From the NCBI GenBank assembly GCA_023251595.1, contig JAHEYM010000079.1, forward strand, positions 1 to 11,806: a stretch of DNA of 11,806 nucleotides. The letters are read 5' to 3'. A program made the position numbers and the translations under genes. This DNA comes from Bacteroidota bacterium (GTDB taxonomy: Bacteria; Bacteroidota; Bacteroidia; AKYH767-A; JABDAW01). The notes below the pieces were generated by a model, which was given only the letters and a program-made list of their open reading frames with translations, ran no database searches and had not been told where the DNA came from. Positions 6,238 through 11,806 of this stretch are shown piece after piece. Positions within the stretch are counted from its first letter, which is position 1. The number at the start of each line of letters is the position of its first letter.

Positions 6238-7164
6238 TTAACCTTTCTTCAGCTTGAAAGAAAATACTGTGCCCACATTTTCTGTACTAATTACCTCTAT
6301 CACGGAATTATGAATGTCAAGAATATGTTTCACGATTGCCAAACCCAGTCCGGTGCCGCCTCTGTCGCGCGATCTGCTTTGGTCGACACGGTAAAATCTT
6401 TCGAAAATTCGGGGAAGATGTTCCTGCGAAATTCCGATACCGGTATCTGCAATTTCGATCAAAACAGATTCTCCTGCATCGTGAAGCCGGATGCGGGTTT
6501 CTCCACCTTTTTTTCCATAAATAATTGAGTTGGTGACAAGATTTGTGATCACCTGACGGAGCCAGAAACGATCTGCTAGGACAGGCATACTCTTCGACTC
6601 ATCTTGTAGAAAAGTTAGTCTTATTTCCTGTTTTTTTGCTGCCAACTCCTGCGCTTCAAGTATATCTTTCACCATAGCCGCAAGATCGAACGACTCGAAT
6701 TCGGGTTTCAACTCACCGGTTTCAACCTGAGCAATCGCTTCCAGATCTTCTACAATTCTGATCATCCGTTCCACACTTTTTTCGGCTTGTTCAAGATATT
6801 TTCTATTCACACCGGGATCATCAATTCCACCATCCAATAATGTTGTTACATAACCTTGAATGTTAAATATCGGCGTCTTTAATTCATGAGAAACATTTCC
6901 AAGATATTCTCTTCTGTATGTTTCCATTTTTTGCATTTTCTCCATTTCTTCCTTCCGTTCTTTCACCCAGGAAGAAACACTCTTCTCCAGAAGCGCTAAA
7001 CTGCTGCCTTCCTCAGTCTCCGCAATTAAAGTATTTAATTGTTCGGAACGGTAATCATTAATGTTTTTGCGGATTTTCCGAAGTCCGGTGTTCACATAAA
7101 ATAACCGGATTAATAAAAATATAATAATTAAAAATAAAATGATGATGACAATAATTTCCGTCAT
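6238..7164 (-). CDS. PhoR-like sensor histidine kinase with minimal input region
   Basis: This is a 308-residue membrane histidine kinase. One hydrophobic segment (about residues 4-25) is followed directly by a short helical linker; there is no periplasmic loop and no PAS domain. The HisKA helix carries the phospho-accepting H93 in VSHELKTPIFNIQGY. The HATPase domain shows the N box (N208/N212 in ITNLVTNSIIYG), the G1 box ADTGIGIS at 239-246, the F box PRIFERFYRVD at 251-261 and the G2 box GGTGLGLAIV at 269-278. The start overlaps the response regulator stop by one base (TGATG), so the pair is translationally coupled. Nearest resemblance is to PhoR-type kinases, and the divergent phosphate-uptake genes support that. 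The kinase assignment is certain; the phosphate specificity is inference. Confidence 0.92.
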   Translation of the reverse strand: MTEIIVIIILFLIIIFLLIRLFYVNTGLRKIRKNINDYRSEQLNTLIAETEEGSSLALLEKSVSSWVKERKEEMEKMQKMETYRREYLGNVSHELKTPIFNIQGYVTTLLDGGIDDPGVNRKYLEQAEKSVERMIRIVEDLEAIAQVETGELKPEFESFDLAAMVKDILEAQELAAKKQEIRLTFLQDESKSMPVLADRFWLRQVITNLVTNSIIYGKKGGETRIRLHDAGESVLIEIADTGIGISQEHLPRIFERFYRVDQSRSRDRGGTGLGLAIVKHILDIHNSVIEVISTENVGTVFSFKLKKG

Positions 7165-7847
7165 CAGAGAAGCTCGAATTTATAACCAATGCCTTTCACC
7201 GTATGAATGGATTCTTCACCGATTTTTTCTCTTATTTTTCTGATATGAACATCGATGGTACGATCGCCAACATAAACATCTTGTCCCCACACTTTCGCCA
7301 AAATGTCTTGTCGGGTGAAAACTTTTCCCGGCTTGGATGCAAGTAGTGACAATAATTCGAATTCTTTTCTGGGAAGATCAAGTTGTACACCATTTTTTGA
7401 AACTAAATATTTTTCGCGATTTATTTCAAGATCACCGACGTGTATGGTTCCCTGAATCTTTTCACCCGACTTCCTTCTTAAAAGTGCATGAATCCTGCTC
7501 AAAAGTATTCTCGGTCTGATTGGCTTTGAAACATAATCGTCGGCACCGGCATCGAAAGCGGCAAGCTCTGTAAAATCTTCAGAGCGGGCGGTCAGGAAAA
7601 TAATCAATGTATGACTCAACGACTTTTCCTCCCGAATCCTGCGACATGCTTCAATCCCATCCATTTCGGGCATCATTACGTCGAGAATGATCAGGTCAGG
7701 TTTGTGTTGTTTCGCAAGTTTGATTCCTTCTATCCCATTTCCGGCTGTGAAAACCTCGAAGCCCTCCTTCACCATGTTATAGCGGAGAAATTCGAGGATA
7801 TCAGGTTCATCATCGACTATCAGAATCTTCGCTCCCGTCGTGCTCAT
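7164..7847 (-). CDS. PhoB-like response regulator (OmpR family)
   Basis: The 227-residue product has an N-terminal receiver domain (ILIVDDEP with D12/D13; phospho-accepting D56 in LIILDVMMPEMDG; T86 in IFLTARSE; K108 in DYVSKPI). A C-terminal winged-helix DNA-binding domain spans about 131-227 (LDLPRKEFELLSLLASKPG, VYVGDRTIDVHIRKIREKIG, VKGIGYKFE). It would be a transcription factor activated by the kinase encoded immediately downstream. Layout and motifs are those of PhoB/OmpR proteins. It is divergent from the porin, with a 190-base shared upstream region. Regulation of that porin and of the DUF47-Pit pair is plausible but not shown. Confidence 0.93.
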   Translation of the reverse strand: MSTTGAKILIVDDEPDILEFLRYNMVKEGFEVFTAGNGIEGIKLAKQHKPDLIILDVMMPEMDGIEACRRIREEKSLSHTLIIFLTARSEDFTELAAFDAGADDYVSKPIRPRILLSRIHALLRRKSGEKIQGTIHVGDLEINREKYLVSKNGVQLDLPRKEFELLSLLASKPGKVFTRQDILAKVWGQDVYVGDRTIDVHIRKIREKIGEESIHTVKGIGYKFELL

Positions 7848-7867
7848 ATTGTAATCATGTTTCAGCG

Positions 7868-7875
7868 CAAAGTTA
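7868..7875 (-). promoter_or_regulatory. Bacteroidota -7 element for the two-component operon
   Basis: On the minus strand this reads TAACTTTG, matching TAnnTTTG. It ends 20 bases before the response regulator start codon, giving a short leader of roughly 14 bases. No TTTG -33 box is present at the usual spacing. Confidence 0.5.
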
Positions 7876-7933
7876 ATCGGTTCATAAGGTATTCGTAGGA
7901 TTTAATAATAATTTTATTCAATAAGACCGCATA

Positions 7934-7971
7934 CTGAGCCTGTCGAAGGTCGGTCGCTGAGCATGTCGAAG
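7934..7971. repeat. paired 15-mer direct repeat CTGAGCmTGTCGAAG
   Basis: CTGAGCCTGTCGAAG (7934-7948) and CTGAGCATGTCGAAG (7957-7971) differ at one base and repeat with a 23-base period. The reverse complement, CTTCGACAGGCTCAG, is a dispersed short repeat that I recognise from many environmental bacterial genomes. It lies between the divergent response regulator and porin genes, so a regulatory use cannot be ruled out, but a mobile or dispersed repeat is the simpler reading. Confidence 0.6.
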
Positions 7972-8025
7972 CTAAACTTAACAATTATTTAACATTGAAT
8001 CAACCCGTATTCAAGGACTTTGTTC

Positions 8026-8033
8026 TTCCTTTG
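8026..8033 (+). promoter_or_regulatory. possible -7 element immediately upstream of the porin
   Basis: TTCCTTTG differs from TAnnTTTG at one base and is the same octamer found upstream of acpP. It ends four bases before the porin ATG, which would make the message nearly leaderless. No -33 TTTG lies 19 bases further upstream. A second candidate, GGACTTTG, lies at 8015-8022. Confidence 0.35.
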
Positions 8034-8037
8034 CGGC

Positions 8038-9183
8038 ATGTTGACTAAAAGAATAGTTTTGGCAGGGTTGACCCTCACAATTCTGCTGATGAGCGGAATT
8101 GCATCAGCACAAAAGACAGATTTTGTCCCCACAGGTAAACTTTGGGGATCCATGTTTGGTGACTACTATTATAAAGTACATGCCGCCTCATCGACCAGTT
8201 TTGGTTCTCAGTATTCAGGGCTGGGAAAAAATGCGAATGCTTTCGAATTAAGAAGAGTTTATTTTGGCTATAATTATAATATAAGTGAACGTTTCACCAC
8301 GCAATTATTACTTGCCTACGAAAATAAAGACGATAATCTGGGTAACGGAAATCGGGGGTTTTATCTTAAACTTGCAAATATCAGATGGAAAAACATCCTT
8401 CCAAATACGGATATTGTTGCTGGACAAATGTACACCCCGTCTTTCCCTTTACTTTCGGAGAGAATCTGGGCTTATCGTTCGATTGAAAAAACAGCAATCG
8501 ATTTAAGGAAGTTTTCTGTTTCGAATGATGTCGGAATTGCGATGCAAACCCGATTCGATTCGCTCGGAACTTATGGAATGAATGTCATGATCGGCAATGG
8601 CACCGCTGCGAAAATCGAATCCAACGGATTTAAAAAAGTATATGCCGATTTCTATGCAAATTTTCTTAAACGAAGATTGATTTTTGATTTATATGGTGAT
8701 TGGGAAAAAGTTTTAATCCTACCCGGTTATCATAAAATAAAAACCACACTGAAAGCTTTTCTCGCTTATCAAACAGATAAATTCACAATTGGCATCGAGG
8801 TTTCACCCCAAATTCAAACAAAATATACACTTGATTCATTAATGAGTAATCCAACGAAAATTGATACTGTAAATGCAATACCTGTGACAGCTTCCCTTTA
8901 TATTCGCGGTACAATATTAAAAGACAAACTCGGATTTTTTGTACGTCACGATTTTTACGATCCCGATCGCAACTACAAAAAAGATGTGTATTATTTCAGC
9001 GGTTATAATAATACAGAAGAAATGTTTGGCGTGGCAGGAATTGACTTCACCCCCGAAAAAAATATTCATATTATGCCAAATATATATTTCAATCAATGCA
9101 CAAATAAATCTTCAACGGCAAAAGAAAAAGCCAAAACAGATTTCGACCTCGTACCAAGAATCACAGTTTCATATTTATTCTGA
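8038..9183 (+). CDS. outer-membrane porin, phosphate-selective porin O/P-like
   Basis: The ATG at 8038 opens a good signal peptide (MLTKRIVLAGLTLTILLMSG, cleavage near IASAQ at 25); an upstream in-frame TTG adds only six residues. The 381-residue protein has the layout of Bacteroidota OprP/OprO-like porins. GKLWGSMFGDYYYKV starts the barrel, FELRRVYFGYNYNISERFTTQLLLAYENKD follows, and WKNILPNTDIVAGQMYTPSFPLLSERIWAYRSIEKTAID carries the typical conserved stretch after the second strands. Alternating aromatic strands continue to the terminal VPRITVSYLF, whose final F is a barrel-insertion signal. It would let small solutes through the outer membrane. Substrate is not readable from sequence; the neighbouring two-component, DUF47 and Pit genes point to phosphate. 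A hairpin-forming repeat follows the stop codon. Confidence 0.85.
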   Translation: MLTKRIVLAGLTLTILLMSGIASAQKTDFVPTGKLWGSMFGDYYYKVHAASSTSFGSQYSGLGKNANAFELRRVYFGYNYNISERFTTQLLLAYENKDDNLGNGNRGFYLKLANIRWKNILPNTDIVAGQMYTPSFPLLSERIWAYRSIEKTAIDLRKFSVSNDVGIAMQTRFDSLGTYGMNVMIGNGTAAKIESNGFKKVYADFYANFLKRRLIFDLYGDWEKVLILPGYHKIKTTLKAFLAYQTDKFTIGIEVSPQIQTKYTLDSLMSNPTKIDTVNAIPVTASLYIRGTILKDKLGFFVRHDFYDPDRNYKKDVYYFSGYNNTEEMFGVAGIDFTPEKNIHIMPNIYFNQCTNKSSTAKEKAKTDFDLVPRITVSYLF

Positions 9184-9208
9184 TAACAATATCATGTTCA
9201 ATTTATAG

Positions 9209-9284
9209 CGCGCAGATTCCGCAGATTTCCGCAGATAAGATTTATGTATTTAAATTGCAAGATCTGATCTGCTTTATCTGCGCG
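9209..9284. repeat. inverted CGCGCAGAT..GCAGAT repeat with internal GCAGAT triplication
   Basis: CGCGCAGATTCCGCAGAT (9209-9226) and ATCTGCTTTATCTGCGCG (9267-9284) are reverse complements at 15 of 18 bases, with a 40-base loop. A third direct GCAGAT copy follows the left arm (9231-9236). It resembles the 'CGCAGATT...AATCTGCG' dispersed repeats common between Bacteroidota genes. It sits between the porin and the DUF47 gene and could form a hairpin that attenuates or ends the porin transcript. Confidence 0.7.
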
Positions 9285-9351
9285 ACAAAATTTTATTTCA
9301 TCCTTCCTAAAAATACTCTTTGATAAAAAATTCAGTAAAATATAATATATA

Positions 9352-9999
9352 ATGGGAATAGATCAGTTTTTGAAATTTTTTGTTCCAAAGGATAAGAAAT
9401 TTTTTCCTTTGCTTGAAAAAGCATCCGCAAACCTGCTCACCACAGCGAAAGTTCTGAGGGTAATGGTGAACACTGCCGATGAAGCAAAACGTCGCGAACT
9501 TATTAAAGAGATTGAACACCTCGAACATATCGGAGATGAAATTACACACGAAATCTTTCGCGAATTAAGCCTGAATTTCATCACACCATTCGACCGGGAA
9601 GACATACACATGCTTACTTCAGCGCTCGATGATATTGTTGATTTTATCCACGGTTCTGCTAAAAGAATTGAATTATATAAAGTTACGAATTTCATTCCGG
9701 CGATTCCGAAATTAGCGGAACTGATCGAAAAATCGGCAGAGGAATTATATACCGCGATCAACGAATTGCGAAACATGAAAAATGTCGGCCGAATTAAAGA
9801 AGCATGTGTAAGAATTAACAGTATTGAAAATCATTCTGACGATATTTTTGATAATGCCATTGCACGTTTATTCGAAGAAGAAAAAAACGCGGTGGAAATT
9901 ATCAAAATCAAAGAAATATTAAGTGCTCTTGAAACTGCTACCGACAAATGCGAAGATGCTGCGAATGTAATTGAATCGATCATCGTTAAACATACATAA
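9352..9999 (+). CDS. DUF47 (PhoU-like) phosphate transport accessory protein
   Basis: This 215-residue all-helical protein belongs to the DUF47/PhoU-like family that accompanies Pit permeases. Visible family features are the start FFVPKDKKFFPLLEKAS, the motif LEHIGDEITHEIF with E58 and D62, TPFDREDIHML, ALDDIVDFIHGSAKR with D93/D94/D97, IENHSDDIFDNAI with E159 and D163, and ATDKCEDAANVIE with D198 and D202. The spaced acidic pairs (E/D-x3-D) match the metal-cluster residues of PhoU proteins. It has no membrane segment, so it should act in the cytoplasm at the membrane. It ends 15 bases before the Pit gene, almost certainly one operon. The likely task is to modulate Pit activity or link it to the PhoR-like kinase; the latter is inference. 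Confidence 0.93.
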   Translation: MGIDQFLKFFVPKDKKFFPLLEKASANLLTTAKVLRVMVNTADEAKRRELIKEIEHLEHIGDEITHEIFRELSLNFITPFDREDIHMLTSALDDIVDFIHGSAKRIELYKVTNFIPAIPKLAELIEKSAEELYTAINELRNMKNVGRIKEACVRINSIENHSDDIFDNAIARLFEEEKNAVEIIKIKEILSALETATDKCEDAANVIESIIVKHT

Positions 10000-10014
10000 T
10001 ATTATATATTTCTG

Positions 10015-11013
10015 ATGGAATTTTTGATCGTTGTAATTATTCTGGCACTGGTTTTCGACTTTCTCAATGGATTTCACGATGCTGCAAATTCAATTGCTAC
10101 AGTCGTTTCAACAAAAGTCCTTTCGCCGTTTTTTGCAGTCATCTGGGCGGCATTCTTCAATTTTATCGCTTTTTTGATCTTCGATGTCCATATAGCCAAA
10201 GTGGTCGGGAAAGGCATTGTACATGCCGATATCGTGACACTTCCGATGATTGCGAGTGGATTAATTGCTGCAATTATTTGGAATCTTCTGACCTGGTGGC
10301 TCGGTATTCCATCAAGTTCATCCCATACGCTAGTGGGAGGGTTCGCGGGCGCAGCCATCGTGAAAGGGGGTTTCGCAGCAGTCATCATGTCCGGTATCAT
10401 GAAAATCGTTCTTTTTATTTTCCTCTCACCCATCATTGGCCTCGTTTTATCCTTCTTTCTCTCCAAGCTACTACTGAATATCTGTAAAAACTTCTCTCCA
10501 CGAAAAGTAGATCGACATTTCAGGCGATTGCAATTAATCTCCGCAGCTTTATATAGTCTGGGACATGGAGGTAACGACGCGCAGAAAGTGATGGGAATCA
10601 TTTATGTAGCCCTGATCTCGATGACGTCAATAACCGGAATTACAGAGAACAGTCAGATTCCACTTTGGGTTGTCCTCTCTTGTCAGGGTGCGATCGCTTT
10701 CGGAACTATGTTTGGGGGATGGAGAATCGTTAAGACCATGGGACAAAAAATCACTAAACTCAAGCCTTTCGAAGGATTCTCGGCTGAAACAGCAGGCGCA
10801 GCAACACTTTTCGGTACAGCAGCCCTCGGAATCCCTGTATCCACAACGCATACCATCACCGGAGCCATTATCGGTGTCGGCATCACAAAACGTGTTTCAG
10901 CGGTTCATTGGGGAGTCACTATTAATATTGTATGGGCATGGATTCTCACAATTCCGGTCTCCGCATTACTCGCTGCCCTCATTATGGTCATCATGGAGAG
11001 ATTTACAGGATAA
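10015..11013 (+). CDS. pit: inorganic phosphate transporter, Pit family
   Basis: This 332-residue polytopic inner-membrane permease brings in phosphate, probably as a metal-phosphate complex with a proton or sodium ion. The two internally repeated halves are clear. LNGFHDAANSIATVVSTKVLSP (residues 18-39) and LGHGGNDAQKVMGIIY (182-197) carry the paired D22/N25 and N187/D188. GIPSSSSHT (97-105) and GIPVSTTHT (272-280) are the matching re-entrant-loop signatures. It is shorter than the roughly 500-residue enterobacterial PitA but typical of compact Pit proteins. It is cotranscribed with the DUF47 gene. Substrate assignment is by family; sulfate permeases of the same fold exist but lack the DUF47 partner. 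Confidence 0.94.
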   Translation: MEFLIVVIILALVFDFLNGFHDAANSIATVVSTKVLSPFFAVIWAAFFNFIAFLIFDVHIAKVVGKGIVHADIVTLPMIASGLIAAIIWNLLTWWLGIPSSSSHTLVGGFAGAAIVKGGFAAVIMSGIMKIVLFIFLSPIIGLVLSFFLSKLLLNICKNFSPRKVDRHFRRLQLISAALYSLGHGGNDAQKVMGIIYVALISMTSITGITENSQIPLWVVLSCQGAIAFGTMFGGWRIVKTMGQKITKLKPFEGFSAETAGAATLFGTAALGIPVSTTHTITGAIIGVGITKRVSAVHWGVTINIVWAWILTIPVSALLAALIMVIMERFTG

Positions 11014-11016
11014 AAA

Positions 11017-11034
11017 ACAAAAAGGTTTTTTTGT
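11017..11034 (+). terminator. weak AT-rich hairpin after the Pit gene
   Basis: ACAAAAA (11017-11023) pairs with TTTTTGT (11028-11034) around GGTT, just after the permease stop codon. The stem is mostly A-T, so termination would be weak. Its right arm contains the -33 box of the acpP promoter. Confidence 0.3.
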
Positions 11035-11060
11035 CATTACTTTAAATATTCGTTCCTTTG
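11030..11060 (+). promoter_or_regulatory. Bacteroidota-type promoter for acpP-fabF
   Basis: TTTG (11030-11033) and TTCCTTTG (11053-11060) are separated by 19 bases, the normal spacing of the -33 and -7 boxes in this phylum; the -7 box has one mismatch (T for A). Transcription would begin near 11067, leaving a leader of about 20 bases before the acpP ATG. This is the most complete promoter in the window. Confidence 0.65.
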
Positions 11061-11086
11061 CACCTTCATTTTAAAAAACACGCAAA

Positions 11087-11323
11087 ATGTCAGACATTGC
11101 ATCTAGAGTAAAGGCAATCATTGTTGACAAGCTTGGAGTCGATGAGAAAGAAGTTACGCTCGAAGCAAGCTTCACCAACGACTTGGGAGCTGACTCACTC
11201 GATACCGTTGAGCTCATCATGGAATTTGAAAAAGAATTTAACATCGCAATTCCCGATGATCAGGCCGAAAAGATCGCCACAGTAGGCCAGGCCATTGAAT
11301 ATATCGAGAAAAACACGAAGTAA
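11087..11323 (+). CDS. acpP: acyl carrier protein
   Basis: This 78-residue acidic helical protein carries growing fatty acyl chains on a 4'-phosphopantetheine arm. The arm attaches to S37 in LGADSLDTVELIMEFE, the universal DSL motif. Helix I (ASRVKAIIVDKLGVDEKEV) and helix III (ADQ-like DDQAEKIATVGQAIEYI) are standard, and length is exact for the family. It has a strong promoter upstream and is followed after 12 bases by fabF, the usual acpP-fabF order. It is probably highly expressed. Confidence 0.98.
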   Translation: MSDIASRVKAIIVDKLGVDEKEVTLEASFTNDLGADSLDTVELIMEFEKEFNIAIPDDQAEKIATVGQAIEYIEKNTK

Positions 11324-11335
11324 CTTTTCCTGCTG

Positions 11336-11806
11336 ATGGAGCTAAGGAGAGTCGTCGTAACAGGGCTTGGTGCTGTTACTCCCCTTGGAAATTCCGTAGG
11401 TGAGTACTGGGACAACCTCGTTGCAGGTGTTAGCGGTGCTGATTTCATTCAGAAATTTGATGCTACCAAATTCAAAACGCGTTTCGCCTGTGAGGTGAAA
11501 GGCTTTGATCCGCTTGCCTATTTCGAGAAAAAAGAAGCCCGTCGCCTCGATCCGTATGCACAGTACGCACTCGCTGCGGTTCATCAGGCAATGTTGGATT
11601 CTGCCCTCGACGTTACGACCATCGATCTTGATCGTGCAGGCGTAATCTGGGGTTCAGGTATCGGTGGCTTGAAAACCTTTCAGGAAGAGTGTTTCGATTT
11701 CGCTAAAGGTGACGGAACACCTCGTTTCAACCCATTCTTCATCCCAAAAATGATCGCCGATATTGCCGGTGGTCACATTTCCATTAAATATGGTTTCAGA
11801 GGAGTT
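11336..11806 (+). CDS. fabF: beta-ketoacyl-ACP synthase II, 3'-truncated by the window end
   Basis: The ATG at 11336 follows the acpP stop by 12 bases and opens MELRRVVVTGLGAVTPLGNS, the classical KAS start. 157 codons are visible without a stop. Further family landmarks are SGADFIQKFDATKFKTRFAC, KKEARRLDPYAQYALAA, AGVIWGSGIGGLKTF, and NPFFIPKMIADIAGGHISIKYGFRG. The window ends just before the region of the catalytic cysteine (usually ...SACAT), so the active-site Cys-His-His triad cannot be checked. FabF elongates fatty acids by condensing malonyl-ACP with acyl-ACP, using the upstream AcpP. Full length would be about 415 residues. Confidence 0.97.
   Translation, partial: MELRRVVVTGLGAVTPLGNSVGEYWDNLVAGVSGADFIQKFDATKFKTRFACEVKGFDPLAYFEKKEARRLDPYAQYALAAVHQAMLDSALDVTTIDLDRAGVIWGSGIGGLKTFQEECFDFAKGDGTPRFNPFFIPKMIADIAGGHISIKYGFRGV

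Noticed and set aside
6157..6528. 123-codon plus-strand frame across the purN start and the kinase 3' end
   Set aside because: It covers conserved kinase and PurN coding sequence on the other strand and shows no protein-like pattern.
8020..8037. Upstream TTG start for the porin
   Set aside because: The six added residues (FFLCG-type) disrupt a well-formed signal peptide that starts at the ATG, and they overlap the likely -7 element.
9363..9776. 137-codon minus-strand frame inside the DUF47 gene
   Set aside because: Serine/isoleucine-rich composition is the usual mirror of the real gene's codons; the plus-strand protein is a firm family match.
10074..10601. 175-codon open frame on the minus strand inside the Pit gene
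   Set aside because: It is antisense to a clearly coding permease with conserved motifs, has no family character, no signal and no start context.

Overview
The window looks like a chromosomal segment of a free-living member of the Bacteroidota. It is AT-rich. Several genes are preceded by the phylum's characteristic -7 element (TAnnTTTG). Many small secreted proteins have signal peptides ending near a Q. The gene families present (GxxExxY protein, RNase HI, PurN, PhoB/PhoR pair, porin, PhoU-like/Pit pair, AcpP-FabF) are all common in that phylum. No tRNA, rRNA, CRISPR array, transposase or phage gene was seen.

Layout. The left edge holds the 3' part of a GxxExxY (PD-(D/E)XK-like) gene, followed by a degenerate intergenic repeat. 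Next come two divergently transcribed secreted proteins without assigned function: a small DUF3575-like or barrel-like protein on the minus strand and a 552-residue protein on the plus strand. They share a compact promoter region built on a palindrome. Positions 2909-4920 (minus) form a three-gene overlapping cluster. It consists of a YidD-family protein with its own signal peptide, then two tandem secreted/membrane proteins that share a C-terminal 'PGxG....GY ... TG..L...LA.RK' membrane domain and appear to be distant paralogues. This is the least conventional part of the window.

After a repeat-rich spacer, the minus strand continues with rnhA, purN and a phoB/phoR-like two-component pair; transcription order is RR, HK, purN, then rnhA. 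Divergently, on the plus strand, come an outer-membrane porin, a PhoU-like (DUF47) protein and a Pit-type phosphate permease. Together the two arms look like a phosphate sensing and uptake locus. The porin would admit anions across the outer membrane, Pit would carry phosphate across the inner membrane with its DUF47 accessory, and the PhoB/PhoR-like pair would regulate. That last link is inferred from gene content and neighbourhood. The right edge is the start of a fatty-acid synthesis operon: acpP with a good Bacteroidota promoter, then a fabF cut off by the window end.

Intergenic spaces are short and unusually rich in small dispersed or palindromic repeats (about 362-419, 4976-5050, 5559-5661, 7934-7971, 9209-9284). 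Two of these repeats run into gene ends and supply the stop codon and last residues of the neighbouring protein. No gene-free stretch exceeds 300 bases.
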